From Mycobacterium botniense (GTDB lineage: Bacteria; Actinomycetota; Actinomycetes; Mycobacteriales; Mycobacteriaceae), in assembly GCF_010723305.1 (NCBI RefSeq), contig NZ_BLKW01000002.1, positions 1,736,001-1,800,000 on the forward strand: DNA of 64,000 nucleotides, read 5' to 3'. Below are positions 1 through 9,378 of this stretch, one piece after another (the stretch's first letter is position 1; each line of letters starts with the position of its first letter). The translations under genes were made by a program, and so were the position numbers. The notes below the pieces were generated by a model, which worked only from the letters and a program-made list of their open reading frames with translations, had not been told where the DNA came from and searched no databases.

Positions 1-265
1 GTTGTTACAGGGAGTCAACCCGGGCGCCTTCGTCAACGGCCTCACGGTGCTGACCCATCTCGGTGAGCTGGTGCTCTCCGAAGTGAAAGCGGTGTTATTC
101 GGAACTGTCGCCGGGCTGGTCGGCTGCTACCGCGGCTTGACGGTCAAGGGCGGACCGAAAGGCGTGGGTGTCGCGGTCAACGAGACTGTGGTGTACGCGT
201 TCGTCTGTCTGTTCGTGATCAACGTGGTCGTGACTGCGATCGGCGTGCGAGTGCTGGCCCGGTGA
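1..265 (+). CDS. yrbE4A: YrbE4A, Mce4 transporter permease (5'-truncated)
   Basis: C-terminal part (at least 87 residues) of an MlaE/YrbE-type integral membrane permease; the reading frame is open to the window edge, so the start lies upstream. The visible part carries the family signature around GLVGCYRGLTVKGGPKGVG, followed by the last membrane helix. With YrbE4B it should form the inner-membrane permease of the Mce4 importer, which takes up cholesterol in M. tuberculosis. It ends 7 bases before yrbE4B, as expected for one operon. The paralogue at 19098-19895 has the same C-terminal signature. Confidence 0.93.
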   Translation, partial: LLQGVNPGAFVNGLTVLTHLGELVLSEVKAVLFGTVAGLVGCYRGLTVKGGPKGVGVAVNETVVYAFVCLFVINVVVTAIGVRVLAR

Positions 266-272
266 GCAACCC

Positions 273-1115
273 ATGAGCTACGACACCACGCTACGGCTAC
301 GCCGCTTTGTGGCACGGTTTCAGGTTCCCGTCGACGACTTCGGCGAACAAGCGTTGTTCTACGGCATCTCGGTGCGCTTTATTCCCAATGCGCTCGGCCG
401 TTACCGCAGGGAGACGGTCCGGCTGGTGGCCGAAATGACGATGGGTACCGGCACCTTGGTGCTGATCGGGGGAACGGTCGGCGTCGCGGCGTTTTTGACG
501 CTGGCTTCCGGCGGCGTGATCGCGGTCCAGGGCTACGAATCGCTGGGCAATATCGGTATCGAAGCGCTGACCGGATTCCTGTCGGCGTTTCTCAATGTCC
601 GCATCGTCGCACCGGTCGTCGCCGGCATTGCGCTGGCCGCCACCATCGGCGCCGGCACCACAGCACAGCTCGGCGCGATGCGGGTCGCCGAGGAGATCGA
701 CGCCATCGAATCCATGGCGGTGAACTCGGTGTCCTACCTGGTTTCCACCCGGCTGATTGCCGGGCTGATCACGATCATCCCCCTGTATTCGCTGGCGGTG
801 CTGGCATCGTTTTTTGCGGCACGGTTCATCACGATTTTCGTCAACGGGCAATCGGCGGGCCTCTACGACCACTACTTCAACACGTTTCTGAGCCCCACGG
901 ATTTGCTGTGGTCGTTTCTGCAGGCGATCGTGATGTCGATCGCGGTGATGCTGGTCCATACCTACTACGGCTACAACGCATCCGGCGGCCCCATCGGTGT
1001 CGGCTTGGCTACCGGTCAGGCGGTGCGAACCTCGCTCGTTGTGGTCGTGGTCATTACTTTGTTCATTTCGCTGGCGGTTTACGGCGCATCCGGTAACTTC
1101 AACCTCTCTGGGTAA
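273..1115 (+). CDS. yrbE4B: YrbE4B, Mce4 transporter permease
   Basis: 280 residues, the length I recall for the M. tuberculosis protein. Several hydrophobic segments (about 65-95, 105-130, 155-185, 215-240, 250-270) and the MlaE-family loop EEIDAIESMAVNSVSYLVSTR-like around residues 135-155 identify a YrbE/MlaE permease. It pairs with YrbE4A as the membrane channel of the Mce4 lipid importer, energised by an MceG-type ATPase encoded elsewhere (not in this window). Start is the ATG at 273, just after yrbE4A; mce4A follows after 8 bases. Confidence 0.94.
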   Translation: MSYDTTLRLRRFVARFQVPVDDFGEQALFYGISVRFIPNALGRYRRETVRLVAEMTMGTGTLVLIGGTVGVAAFLTLASGGVIAVQGYESLGNIGIEALTGFLSAFLNVRIVAPVVAGIALAATIGAGTTAQLGAMRVAEEIDAIESMAVNSVSYLVSTRLIAGLITIIPLYSLAVLASFFAARFITIFVNGQSAGLYDHYFNTFLSPTDLLWSFLQAIVMSIAVMLVHTYYGYNASGGPIGVGLATGQAVRTSLVVVVVITLFISLAVYGASGNFNLSG

Positions 1116-1123
1116 CAAGGACT

Positions 1124-2326
1124 ATGGCAGGTACCGGGGCAAGGCGTACGAAGGTCAGGCTGGCGGCGGCGTTGCTGGCTTCCTTGTTGGCGGGCTTTGC
1201 GCTTCTGACGTATCTGTCGTACAACTCAGCGTTTCTCTCGACCGACCCTGTTTTTGTCACCGCACCGCGGGCGGGGCTGGTGATGGAACGCGACGGCAAG
1301 GTCAAATATCGCGGCATCCAGATCGGTAAGGTCAAAAACATCAGCTATGCGGGTGGTGAAGCGCAGTTGATGCTTGCCATCAACAGTCGTGAGCTTCATT
1401 ACATCCCCGCCAACGCGGCTGTCCGCATCGCCAGCAACACGGTCTTCGGCGCCAAGTCGGTGGAATTCATTCCGCCTAAATCGCCTTCGCCGTTCTCCCT
1501 GCGCCCCGGCGCGCACGTGCAAGCCACCGCGGTGTCGCTGGAAGTCAACACACTGTTTCAGTCGCTCATTGAGCTGTTGCACAAGATCGACCCGGTCGAG
1601 TTGAATGGGACCCTGAGCGCACTCGCAGAAGGCTTACGCGGTCACGGCAGCGACTTCGGCTCGTTGCTGTCTGGTCTGAATACCTTAGCAGCACAGGCAA
1701 ATCCGCAGCTGCCGACGCTGCAGCAGGACTTTCGGAATACCGCGAACGTGGCTAACATCTATGCTGATGCCGGTCCCGGCCTGACCCGCGTGCTCGACAA
1801 TGCGCCGGTGACCGCCAAGACGGTTGTGGACCAACGAGACAACCTCAACGATGTGCTGTTGGCGACCATCGGTCTTGCTAACAACGCCTACGAGACGTTG
1901 GGGCCAGCCGAGCAGCCTTTCATCGACGCCGTCAAACGGCTGCGTGCCCCGGCGAAGGTGATTCACGACTATTCACCCGAGTACGGTTGTCTGTTCAAGG
2001 GCATCGACCGCGGCATTAAGGAGTTCGCACCGCTGATCGGCGTCAAAAGGGCCGGCTTGTTTACCTCATCGAGCTTCGTGCTCGGTGCGCCGGGCTACAC
2101 CTATCCGGAGAGCCTGCCGATCGTCAACGGTTCCGGCGGCCCGAACTGCCGTGGATTGCCTGACATTCCCACTAAGCAGCACGGCGGCTCCTGGTACCGC
2201 GCACCGTTCCTGGTCACCGATAACGCCTACATCCCGTATCAGCCTTTCACTGAAATGCAAGTGGATGCGCCGTCGACACTGCAATTTTTGTTCAACGGTG
2301 CCTTCGCGGAACGGGACGAATTCTGA
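1124..2326 (+). CDS. mce4A: Mce4A, substrate-binding/channel subunit of the Mce4 importer
   Basis: 400 residues. One N-terminal membrane anchor (about 12-32) precedes an MCE/MlaD domain (about 40-115; TAPRAGLVMERDGKV then IQIGKVKNI) and a long helical MCE tail. Mce proteins form hetero-hexameric tubes that carry lipid between outer layer and inner membrane; Mce4 serves cholesterol uptake in M. tuberculosis. The unusual long C-terminal segment after residue 280, with conserved Cys around 290 and 340, is typical of MceA. Assignment to mce4 rests on length, order and the flanking Rv3491-otsA-type genes. Confidence 0.93.
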   Translation: MAGTGARRTKVRLAAALLASLLAGFALLTYLSYNSAFLSTDPVFVTAPRAGLVMERDGKVKYRGIQIGKVKNISYAGGEAQLMLAINSRELHYIPANAAVRIASNTVFGAKSVEFIPPKSPSPFSLRPGAHVQATAVSLEVNTLFQSLIELLHKIDPVELNGTLSALAEGLRGHGSDFGSLLSGLNTLAAQANPQLPTLQQDFRNTANVANIYADAGPGLTRVLDNAPVTAKTVVDQRDNLNDVLLATIGLANNAYETLGPAEQPFIDAVKRLRAPAKVIHDYSPEYGCLFKGIDRGIKEFAPLIGVKRAGLFTSSSFVLGAPGYTYPESLPIVNGSGGPNCRGLPDIPTKQHGGSWYRAPFLVTDNAYIPYQPFTEMQVDAPSTLQFLFNGAFAERDEF

Positions 2327-3372
2327 TGGCCCGCTACGAGTCACATCGGTCGATGATGGTTAAGGTCACTGTCTTCACCATCGCAATGTTGCTGGTCGCC
2401 GCCGGCCTGGTGGTGATCTTCGGCGAGTTCCGCTTTGGTCCCCAGTACACCTACCACGCCATCTTCACCGACGTCACCAGGTTAAAACCCGGGCAGAAGG
2501 TCCGCATCGCGGGTGTGCCGGTGGGCTCGGTGAAGCGCATCAAGCTCAATCCAAACAACAGCGTGGACGTGACATTCGGTGTGGACAAACGCTACACACT
2601 CTACACGTCGACACGCGCGGCGATCCGGTACGAAAATCTCGTCGGTGACCGTTATCTCGAGATCACCTCCGGCCCCGGTGAATTGCGCAAACTGCCTCCG
2701 GGCGCGACCATTAACCAAGAGCACACCCAACCGGCCCTGGATCTCGATGCCCTGCTTGGCGGTCTGCGTCCGGTCCTCAAAGGTCTGGATGCCGACAAAA
2801 TCAACGCCATCAGCAGCTACGTGATCGAGCTGCTACAAGGCCAGGGCGGGGCATTGTCAAACCTGCTCGCCAATACCAGCGCCCTCACATCGACGCTGAG
2901 CGCGCGCGACCGCCTCATCGGCGACGTGATCAACAACGTGAACACTGTGCTCGCCACTGTGGACCAGAAGAGTGCGCAGTTTTCCGCCAACGTCGACCAG
3001 CTTCAACGACTGATCACCGGGCTGGCGCAGGGCCGCGACCCCATCGCCGGCGCGATCGTACCGTTGGCCTCGGCCGAGTCGGATCTGACTGCGCTGCTGC
3101 AGAATTCGCGGCGACCGCTGCAGGGCATCATCGAAAATACCCGGCCACTGGCCACGGAGCTCGACGACCGCAAGGCCGAGGTGAACAACGACATCGAGCA
3201 GCTGGGCGAAGACTACCTGCGGTTGTCCGCGCTCGGCTCCTACGGGGCGTTTTTCAACATCTACTTCTGCTCGGTGACGATCAAGATCAACGGACCTGCA
3301 GGCAGCGACATCTTGATCCCCATGGGGGGCCAGGTTGATCCCAGCAAGGGGAGGTGCGCCTTTGTCAAATAG
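2326..3372 (+). CDS. mce4B: Mce4B, Mce4 importer subunit
   Basis: 348 residues. N-terminal hydrophobic anchor at about 12-32 and MCE domain at about 40-115 (FTDVTRLKPGQKVRIAGVPV), then the helical tail and an MceB-type C-terminus with two Cys (CSVTIKI and GRCAFVK). The ATG overlaps the mce4A stop by one base (TGATG), implying translational coupling. It is one of the six non-identical Mce subunits of the cholesterol-type importer. Confidence 0.92.
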   Translation: MARYESHRSMMVKVTVFTIAMLLVAAGLVVIFGEFRFGPQYTYHAIFTDVTRLKPGQKVRIAGVPVGSVKRIKLNPNNSVDVTFGVDKRYTLYTSTRAAIRYENLVGDRYLEITSGPGELRKLPPGATINQEHTQPALDLDALLGGLRPVLKGLDADKINAISSYVIELLQGQGGALSNLLANTSALTSTLSARDRLIGDVINNVNTVLATVDQKSAQFSANVDQLQRLITGLAQGRDPIAGAIVPLASAESDLTALLQNSRRPLQGIIENTRPLATELDDRKAEVNNDIEQLGEDYLRLSALGSYGAFFNIYFCSVTIKINGPAGSDILIPMGGQVDPSKGRCAFVK

Positions 3373-4423
3373 CACACGCGATCGTGACCCGGTTCGCACC
3401 GGCATCTTCGGTATGATCTTAGTGGCGTGTATTGTCTTGGTCGCGTTCGGCTATAGCGGGCTGCCATTCTGGCCTCAGGGCAAGCCCTACGATGCCTACT
3501 TCACCGACGCCGGCGGCATCGCACCCGGCAATGACGTCTACGTGTCAGGCGTGAAGGTCGGGCGGGTTGAGTCGGTCGGGCTGGCCGGAGATGCCGCCAA
3601 GGTGACGTTCACCGTCGATCGGCACATCATCGTCGGCGACCAGTCGCTTGCGTCGATCCGAACCGACACCATCCTCGGTGAGCGCTCCATCGCGGTGACC
3701 CCGGCCGGCGCGGGTCGTGCGAGGTCGATTCCGTTGAGCCGAACGACGACACCGTATACCCTCGGCTCCGCGCTCGAGGATCTCGGTCACACCGCCGGGG
3801 CGCTGGACAAGGGCCAGTTCGAAAAGTCGCTGCAGGTGCTCACCGAGGCGCTGCACGACGCCACCCCTCAGTTGCGCGCCGCACTGGACGGAGTCACGGC
3901 GCTGTCGCGCACGGTTAATCGTCGCGATGAGGCATTGGAAAGTCTGCTGGCGCATGCGAAGACGGTGACGTCGGTTTTGGCCAGGCGCGCTGAGCAGGTC
4001 AACCGCCTGATCATTGACGGCAACCAGTTGTTTGTGGCGCTGGATGCCCGCCGCGCTGCGCTGAACCAGTTGATTTCCGGTATCGACGATGTCGCCCAAC
4101 AGATCTCCGGATTCGTGGCCGATAACCGCAAAGAATTCGGCCCGGCTTTGAGCAAGCTCAACCTGGTTCTGGACAACCTCAACGAACGCCGCGACTACAT
4201 CAGCGAAGCGCTCAAACGCTTGCCCCCGTATGCCACCGCGCTCGGTGAGGTGGTGGGCTCCGGGCCGGGATTCAACGTGAACGTCTACAGTGTGCTTCCG
4301 GCGCCGATGGTGGCGATGGTGTTCGACCTGGTCTTCCAGCCCGGCAAATTCCCGGCCAGTCTGGCCGATTACCTGCGCGGGCTCATCCAAGAACGGTGGA
4401 TTCTGAGGCCCAAATCGCCATGA
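3362..4423 (+). CDS. mce4C: Mce4C, Mce4 importer subunit
   Basis: 353 residues from the start chosen here. A TTG at 3362 sits a few bases downstream of a strong AAGGGGAGG ribosome-binding site (3348-3356) and overlaps the mce4B stop by 11 bases. An upstream in-frame TTG (3335) would give 362 residues but has no such site. Anchor at about 12-32, MCE domain about 40-110 (FTDAGGIAPGNDVYVSGVKVG), helical tail with many heptad-like leucines. It lacks the proline-rich tail seen in the Mce2C paralogue at 23020. Confidence 0.9.
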   Translation: MSNSTRDRDPVRTGIFGMILVACIVLVAFGYSGLPFWPQGKPYDAYFTDAGGIAPGNDVYVSGVKVGRVESVGLAGDAAKVTFTVDRHIIVGDQSLASIRTDTILGERSIAVTPAGAGRARSIPLSRTTTPYTLGSALEDLGHTAGALDKGQFEKSLQVLTEALHDATPQLRAALDGVTALSRTVNRRDEALESLLAHAKTVTSVLARRAEQVNRLIIDGNQLFVALDARRAALNQLISGIDDVAQQISGFVADNRKEFGPALSKLNLVLDNLNERRDYISEALKRLPPYATALGEVVGSGPGFNVNVYSVLPAPMVAMVFDLVFQPGKFPASLADYLRGLIQERWILRPKSP

Positions 4424-5811
4424 CGAGTCGGTTCGCGCGCACCAGGATACTGCACACCGCCCTGGCCGGTGTCCTGATCGGGATGCTGGTGGGAGGTGTA
4501 TCAGTCCTGTTTTCTGATCGCGACACCCGCACCATTGTCGGCTATTTCACTTCAGCGGTGGGCCTCTACCCCGGCGACCAAGTCCGGGTTCTCGGTGTGC
4601 CCGTGGGCAAGGTGGACGCCATCGAGCCGCGGACCTCCGACGTCAAGATCACCATGTCGCTGCCCAAGAATCTGAAAGTGCCACAGGAAGCCCGAGCGGT
4701 CATCGTGGCGCCTAATGTTGTAGCCGCCCGCTTCATCCAGCTCACGCCCGCCTATACCGGAGGGCCGGCGCTGCCCGACGGTGCGAGCATCGGTCTTGAT
4801 CGCACGGCCGTTCCGGTTGAGTGGGATGAAGTTAAAGACGAACTGGCCAAGCTGGCCGGTCAGCTGGGCCCGGCTCCGGGTTCGAAGCAAGGCGCACTGG
4901 GCAAGCTCATCAACCAGGCCGCCGATACACTCGACGGCAACGGTGATTCGTTCCACGCTGCGCTGCAAGAACTGTCGAAAGCCGCTGGACTGCTGGGTGA
5001 TTCACGCACCGACCTTTTCGGCACGGTGAAAAACCTGCAGGTGCTGGTTGACGCGTTGTCGCACAGCAACGATCAAATCGTGCAGTTCTCCGGGCACCTG
5101 GCCTCGGTGTCGCAGGTCCTGGCGGACAGTTCCCGCAACCTCGGTACCACTTTGGGCACCCTCAATCAGGCGCTTGCCGATATCAAAGGTTTTCTGCACG
5201 AAAATGACTCGACATTGATCGGAACGGTCAACAAACTCAACGACTTGGCCAAGGTGCTGAGCGACCAGAGTGAGGATATCGAGCAAGTGCTGCACGTGGC
5301 TGGTCCCGGGATCAGCAACTTCTACAACATCTACGATCCCGCGCAAGGCACGCTGAACGGTCTGTTGTCGATACCGGAATTCGCCAACCCGGTGCAGTTT
5401 ATCTGCGGTGGCTCGTTCGAAACCGCGGCTGGCAAGTCGGCACCGGAATACTATAAGCGCGCCGAGCTCTGCCGCGAGCGGTTGGGGCCGGTGCTGCGCA
5501 GGTTGACGGTGAACTACCCGCCGTTCCTTTTTCACCCCATCAACTCGATCACGGCCTACAAGGGCCAGATTATCTATGACACGCCGGCCACCGAGGCTAA
5601 GTCTGAGACACCGATTCCGCAGTTGACGTGGATACCGCAGCCTGGGCTGCAGCCACCCAAACCGGACGATCTCAAGGATCTGATTGTGCCGCCTGCCCCG
5701 GCGACCAATCCCAGCGCGCCGTCGCCGGTCTCCGGGCCATATGGGCCCCCGCCGGGTCCGGCGCCGGCCGCGGCTCGACCGCTACCGGCGCAGCAGGGAG
5801 CAGGCTCATGA
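4420..5811 (+). CDS. mce4D: Mce4D, Mce4 importer subunit
   Basis: 463 residues. Start taken as the ATG at 4420 that overlaps the mce4C stop (ATGA); a GTG at 4396 is possible but less likely. N-terminal anchor about 8-30, MCE domain about 38-115 (GLYPGDQVRVLGVPVGKVD), helical tail, two Cys near 330-350, and a Pro/Ala/Gly-rich C-terminal tail (about 405-463) of the kind seen in MceC, D and F proteins. Functions as a subunit of the Mce4 tube. Confidence 0.92.
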   Translation: MTSRFARTRILHTALAGVLIGMLVGGVSVLFSDRDTRTIVGYFTSAVGLYPGDQVRVLGVPVGKVDAIEPRTSDVKITMSLPKNLKVPQEARAVIVAPNVVAARFIQLTPAYTGGPALPDGASIGLDRTAVPVEWDEVKDELAKLAGQLGPAPGSKQGALGKLINQAADTLDGNGDSFHAALQELSKAAGLLGDSRTDLFGTVKNLQVLVDALSHSNDQIVQFSGHLASVSQVLADSSRNLGTTLGTLNQALADIKGFLHENDSTLIGTVNKLNDLAKVLSDQSEDIEQVLHVAGPGISNFYNIYDPAQGTLNGLLSIPEFANPVQFICGGSFETAAGKSAPEYYKRAELCRERLGPVLRRLTVNYPPFLFHPINSITAYKGQIIYDTPATEAKSETPIPQLTWIPQPGLQPPKPDDLKDLIVPPAPATNPSAPSPVSGPYGPPPGPAPAAARPLPAQQGAGS

Positions 5812-6974
5812 AACCACACTGGTTGCGGGCTGGCGCATTGATCGCGGGCAGCGCCGCGGTCGCCGGCTGCCAGTTCGGCGGGCTGAATTCCATCGCGTTG
5901 CCGGGAACGGCCGGCCATGGCCGCGGTGCGTACACGATTACCGTCGAGCTGCCCGGTGTGGCGACGCTGCCCCAGAACTCTCCGGTCATGGTTGACGATG
6001 TCACCGTCGGCAGCGTCTCGGGCATCGATGCTGTGCAACGACCGGACGGAACTTTCTATGCAGCGGTCAAATTAGCCCTGGATCGCAACGTGGTGATGCC
6101 TGCGAACTCCACCGCCAGAGTCGCGCAGACATCGCTGTTGGGTTCACAGCACATCGAGCTCATTCGGCCGTCCAGCCAGGCGCCGATCGGCAGGCTGGTG
6201 AACGGTTCGACGATCCCAGAATCGCGCACAGGCCGTTATCCCACCACCGAGGAGGTGCTGTCGGCGCTGGGAGTGGTGGTCAACAAAGGCAATCTTGGTG
6301 CGCTGCAGGAGATCACCGACGAAGCCTATCAGGCAGTGGCCGGTCGCGAAGGTCAATTCGTCGACCTGTTGCCCAGGCTGGCCGAGTTGGCCGCGGGACT
6401 CAACCAGCAGGTCAATGACATCATCGCTGCCGTCGACGGGCTGAACCGCTTCTCTGCGATTCTGGCGCGCGACAAGGACAATTTGGGACGGGCGTTGGCA
6501 ACGCTGCCCGACGCGCTGCGGGTGCTCAACAAAAACCGGGACCGTATCGTGGAAGCGTTTGGTGCGCTGCAGAAATTGGCTGCGCTGGCCTCACACGTGC
6601 TGTCGCAAACTAAGGTGGACTTCGCCGAAGACCTCAAGGATCTGTATTCTGCTGCCAAAGCCCTCAACGATAACCGCAAAGAGTTTGTCACATCGCTGCA
6701 GCTGTTGTTGACGTTTCCTTTCCCGAACTTCGGTATCAAGCAAGCCGTCCGCGGGGACTACCTCAACGTGTTCACGACATTCGACCTGACGCTGCGTAGG
6801 ATCGGGGAGACATTCTTCACCACAGCGTATTTCGATCCGAACATGACTCATATGAGTGAAATCCTCAACCCGCCTGACTTTCTGATCGGCGAGCTGGCTA
6901 ACTTGTCGGGGCAAGCGGCCGATCCGTTCAAAATTCCTCCCGGGACAGCGTCGGGACAGCAGGGGCAACGGTGA
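5808..6974 (+). CDS. lprN: Mce4E / LprN, lipoprotein subunit of the Mce4 importer
   Basis: 388 residues. The ATG overlaps the mce4D stop (ATGA). The N-terminus is a lipoprotein signal peptide with lipobox AVAGC (Cys at about 21), the hallmark of MceE proteins, so the protein should be acylated and anchored outside the inner membrane. MCE domain at about 40-115 (VELPGVATLPQNSPVMVDDV) followed by the helical tail. A longer in-frame opening upstream to 5628 is a shadow of mce4D and would bury the signal peptide. Confidence 0.93.
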   Translation: MKPHWLRAGALIAGSAAVAGCQFGGLNSIALPGTAGHGRGAYTITVELPGVATLPQNSPVMVDDVTVGSVSGIDAVQRPDGTFYAAVKLALDRNVVMPANSTARVAQTSLLGSQHIELIRPSSQAPIGRLVNGSTIPESRTGRYPTTEEVLSALGVVVNKGNLGALQEITDEAYQAVAGREGQFVDLLPRLAELAAGLNQQVNDIIAAVDGLNRFSAILARDKDNLGRALATLPDALRVLNKNRDRIVEAFGALQKLAALASHVLSQTKVDFAEDLKDLYSAAKALNDNRKEFVTSLQLLLTFPFPNFGIKQAVRGDYLNVFTTFDLTLRRIGETFFTTAYFDPNMTHMSEILNPPDFLIGELANLSGQAADPFKIPPGTASGQQGQR

Positions 6975-8701
6975 TGACTGATCGGCTGACCAGGATCCAG
7001 CTGACCATATTTGCGATCGTCACGGCGATCACAGTCAGTCTGATGGCGATCTTTTATCTGCGTATGCCGGCCGCACTGGGCGTCGGCACTTATGCGGTGA
7101 CGGCGGACTTCGCCGCAGGCGGGGGCCTATACAAGAACGCGAACGTCACCTACCGCGGCGTCGCGGTAGGCAGGGTGGAGTCGGTCACGCTGAATTCTCA
7201 CGGGGTGGACGCCAGCATGCGGCTGAACAGCAACACTGCCATCCCGGCGAATGTCATTGCCAGCGTGCACAGCGTGTCAGCCATCGGTGAGCAGTACGTC
7301 GACTTGGTTTCCCCGGGCAAACCCGCCGCAGCCAAGTTGCACAACGGGTCCCGCATCGGAAGGGAAAACACTCGCATCAGTGAGGATATCTCCACCCTGC
7401 TTCGCAAGTCCGAGGCGCTGGTCAACAGTGTGGCTGATACCCGGTTACGTGAGTTGCTGCATGAGACCTTCACCGCGTTCAGCGGGACCGGCCCGCAGCT
7501 GGCACGACTGATCGAGTCGGCCCGGCTCCTGGTGGACGAGGCCAACGCCGTCTATCCGCAAACCTCGCAGCTGATAGATCACGTTGGCCCGTTCCTACAA
7601 GCACAGGTCCGCTCCGGTGACGACATCAGGTCGCTAGCCGACGCGCTGGCGAAGTTTACTTCCGAAGTGCGGCAGGCTGATCCGCAGCTGCGCGCTCTAC
7701 TGGCTTTGGTGCCCCCAGCGGCCGACGAGGCAAGCACGGCTTTCTCGGGAATCCGGCCATCCTTTCCGATGCTTGCGGCCAGCCTGGCCAACCTGGGTCG
7801 AGTCGGTGTCATCTACCACAAGACGCTTGAGCACTTGCTGGTGGTATTGCCGGCGCTCTTTGCCGCGATCACCACCGCTGCGGGCGGCGAACCTGAAGAC
7901 GAGGGCGCCAAGCTCGACTTCAAGATCGATTTGAACGACCCGCCGCCCTGCAATACCGGATTCATTCCGCCACCGCTGATCCGCACCCCCGCCGACGAGA
8001 CGTTGCGCGAGCTCCCGACGGACATGTACTGCAAAGTGGCGCAGAATGATCCGACTACGGTGCGTGGGGCGCGCAACTATCCGTGCCAAGAGTTCCCGGG
8101 CAAGCGCGCACCCACCGTGCAGCTGTGCCGTGACCCGCGCGGGTACGTGCCGATCGGGAGCAATCCCTGGCGCGGACCGCCTGTCCCTTATGGCACGCCG
8201 GTAACCGATGGGCGAAATATTCTGCCCCCCAATAAGTTCCCGTATATTCCTCCGGGCGCAGACCCCGACCCGGGCATTCCGATCGTGGGGCCACCGCCGC
8301 CCGGCCAGGTCGCGGGGCCGGGCCCAGCGCCGCACCAGCCGTGGCCGGTCCCGGCACCGCCGAACGACAATGGCCCTCCGCCACCGTATACAGCGTGGAT
8401 ACCGCCGGCTCCCTACCCGCCGCAGCCCCCGCAGCTGCCATACCCGGCGACGATCCCGCCGCCGCCACCACCGCTGGGCACCGGCCCGCCGGCACCCGAG
8501 ACCGGTCCTGCTGCGGGTCAGGCACCCCCACCGGGGCCGGAGCCGCAGGCCAGTGGCGCCTCCTACACCACCTACGACCAACAGACCGGAGCGTTCCAGG
8601 ATCCGGCAGGCGGCACCGGCATCTTCGCGCCCGGCGTCCACGGTGCTTCCCGCGCGGAGAACTGGGTGGACCTGATGCGTGATCCGAGGCAGCTGTCATG
8701 A
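6971..8701 (+). CDS. mce4F: Mce4F, Mce4 importer subunit
   Basis: 576 residues from the GTG at 6971 (ATG at 6974 is equally possible); it overlaps the mce4E stop. Anchor about 8-30, MCE domain about 36-110 (GGLYKNANVTYRGVAVGRVE), helical tail, then a Cys-containing MceF domain (about 315-400, four Cys: PPPCNTG, MYCKV, NYPCQE, QLCRD), then a very Pro-rich tail (about 430-530). The same four-Cys arrangement is present in Mce2F of this window, suggesting conserved disulfides outside the membrane. Confidence 0.93.
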   Translation: MMTDRLTRIQLTIFAIVTAITVSLMAIFYLRMPAALGVGTYAVTADFAAGGGLYKNANVTYRGVAVGRVESVTLNSHGVDASMRLNSNTAIPANVIASVHSVSAIGEQYVDLVSPGKPAAAKLHNGSRIGRENTRISEDISTLLRKSEALVNSVADTRLRELLHETFTAFSGTGPQLARLIESARLLVDEANAVYPQTSQLIDHVGPFLQAQVRSGDDIRSLADALAKFTSEVRQADPQLRALLALVPPAADEASTAFSGIRPSFPMLAASLANLGRVGVIYHKTLEHLLVVLPALFAAITTAAGGEPEDEGAKLDFKIDLNDPPPCNTGFIPPPLIRTPADETLRELPTDMYCKVAQNDPTTVRGARNYPCQEFPGKRAPTVQLCRDPRGYVPIGSNPWRGPPVPYGTPVTDGRNILPPNKFPYIPPGADPDPGIPIVGPPPPGQVAGPGPAPHQPWPVPAPPNDNGPPPPYTAWIPPAPYPPQPPQLPYPATIPPPPPPLGTGPPAPETGPAAGQAPPPGPEPQASGASYTTYDQQTGAFQDPAGGTGIFAPGVHGASRAENWVDLMRDPRQLS

Positions 8702-9378
8702 CGGGGCAGCAATCGACCACGCACCGGACCCGGCGACGGGCTTCCCGTGCGGCCGGCCCCGCGAAGGGCGAGGCGGCGGCCGAGACCACGGTCCGGGTTG
8801 AGGCGGCGACCGGGGCGACGCGGCGGCCCGCGGCGATTGTCGCACCGCCGCCGCGACGGCCTGCGCGGCGGCGGCTGGTCGGGTGGATCGCCGTGACCGC
8901 GGGTACGGTTGCGATCGGTGCGTTGGCAGCGGGCGTGGCGGCCTTAATCGTCCAGCAGCGGCACGCCGACGCCCAGCAGGCGCGCGAGCAGCGCTTCGTC
9001 GACACCGCGAAGCAAATGGTCGTCAACATGTTCAGCTACACCCCTGACACCATCGACCAGAGTGTGAACCGGTTCGTCGACGGCACCAGCGGGCCGTTGC
9101 GGGCGATGCTCAGCTCGAACAACAATGTCGAGAATCTCAAACTCTTGTTCCGCGACACCCAGGCGAGCTCGGAGGCGGTCATCAACGGTGCTGCTCTCGA
9201 AGGGGTGGACAACATCAGCAACAACGCGTCGGTGCTGGTATCGGTGCGAGTGACCGTCACCGATATTGACGGTGTGAACAAGCCGTCCATGCCCTATCGC
9301 CTGCGTGTCATCGTCCATGAGGACGACAGTGGGCGGATGACCGGTTATGACCTGAAGTATCCGGACGGAGGCAACTGA
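8698..9378 (+). CDS. mam4A: Mce-associated membrane protein (Mam4A-like)
   Basis: 226 residues. Basic, disordered N-terminus (1-60, many Arg/Ala/Pro), one membrane helix (about 62-85), then an extracytoplasmic domain of the Mce-associated/VirB8-like fold type. Overlaps the mce4F stop (ATGA). Position and size match Rv3493c. Mam/Omam proteins stabilise Mce complexes in mycobacteria, so a role in Mce4 assembly is inferred. Confidence 0.85.
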   Translation: MTGQQSTTHRTRRRASRAAGPAKGEAAAETTVRVEAATGATRRPAAIVAPPPRRPARRRLVGWIAVTAGTVAIGALAAGVAALIVQQRHADAQQAREQRFVDTAKQMVVNMFSYTPDTIDQSVNRFVDGTSGPLRAMLSSNNNVENLKLLFRDTQASSEAVINGAALEGVDNISNNASVLVSVRVTVTDIDGVNKPSMPYRLRVIVHEDDSGRMTGYDLKYPDGGN

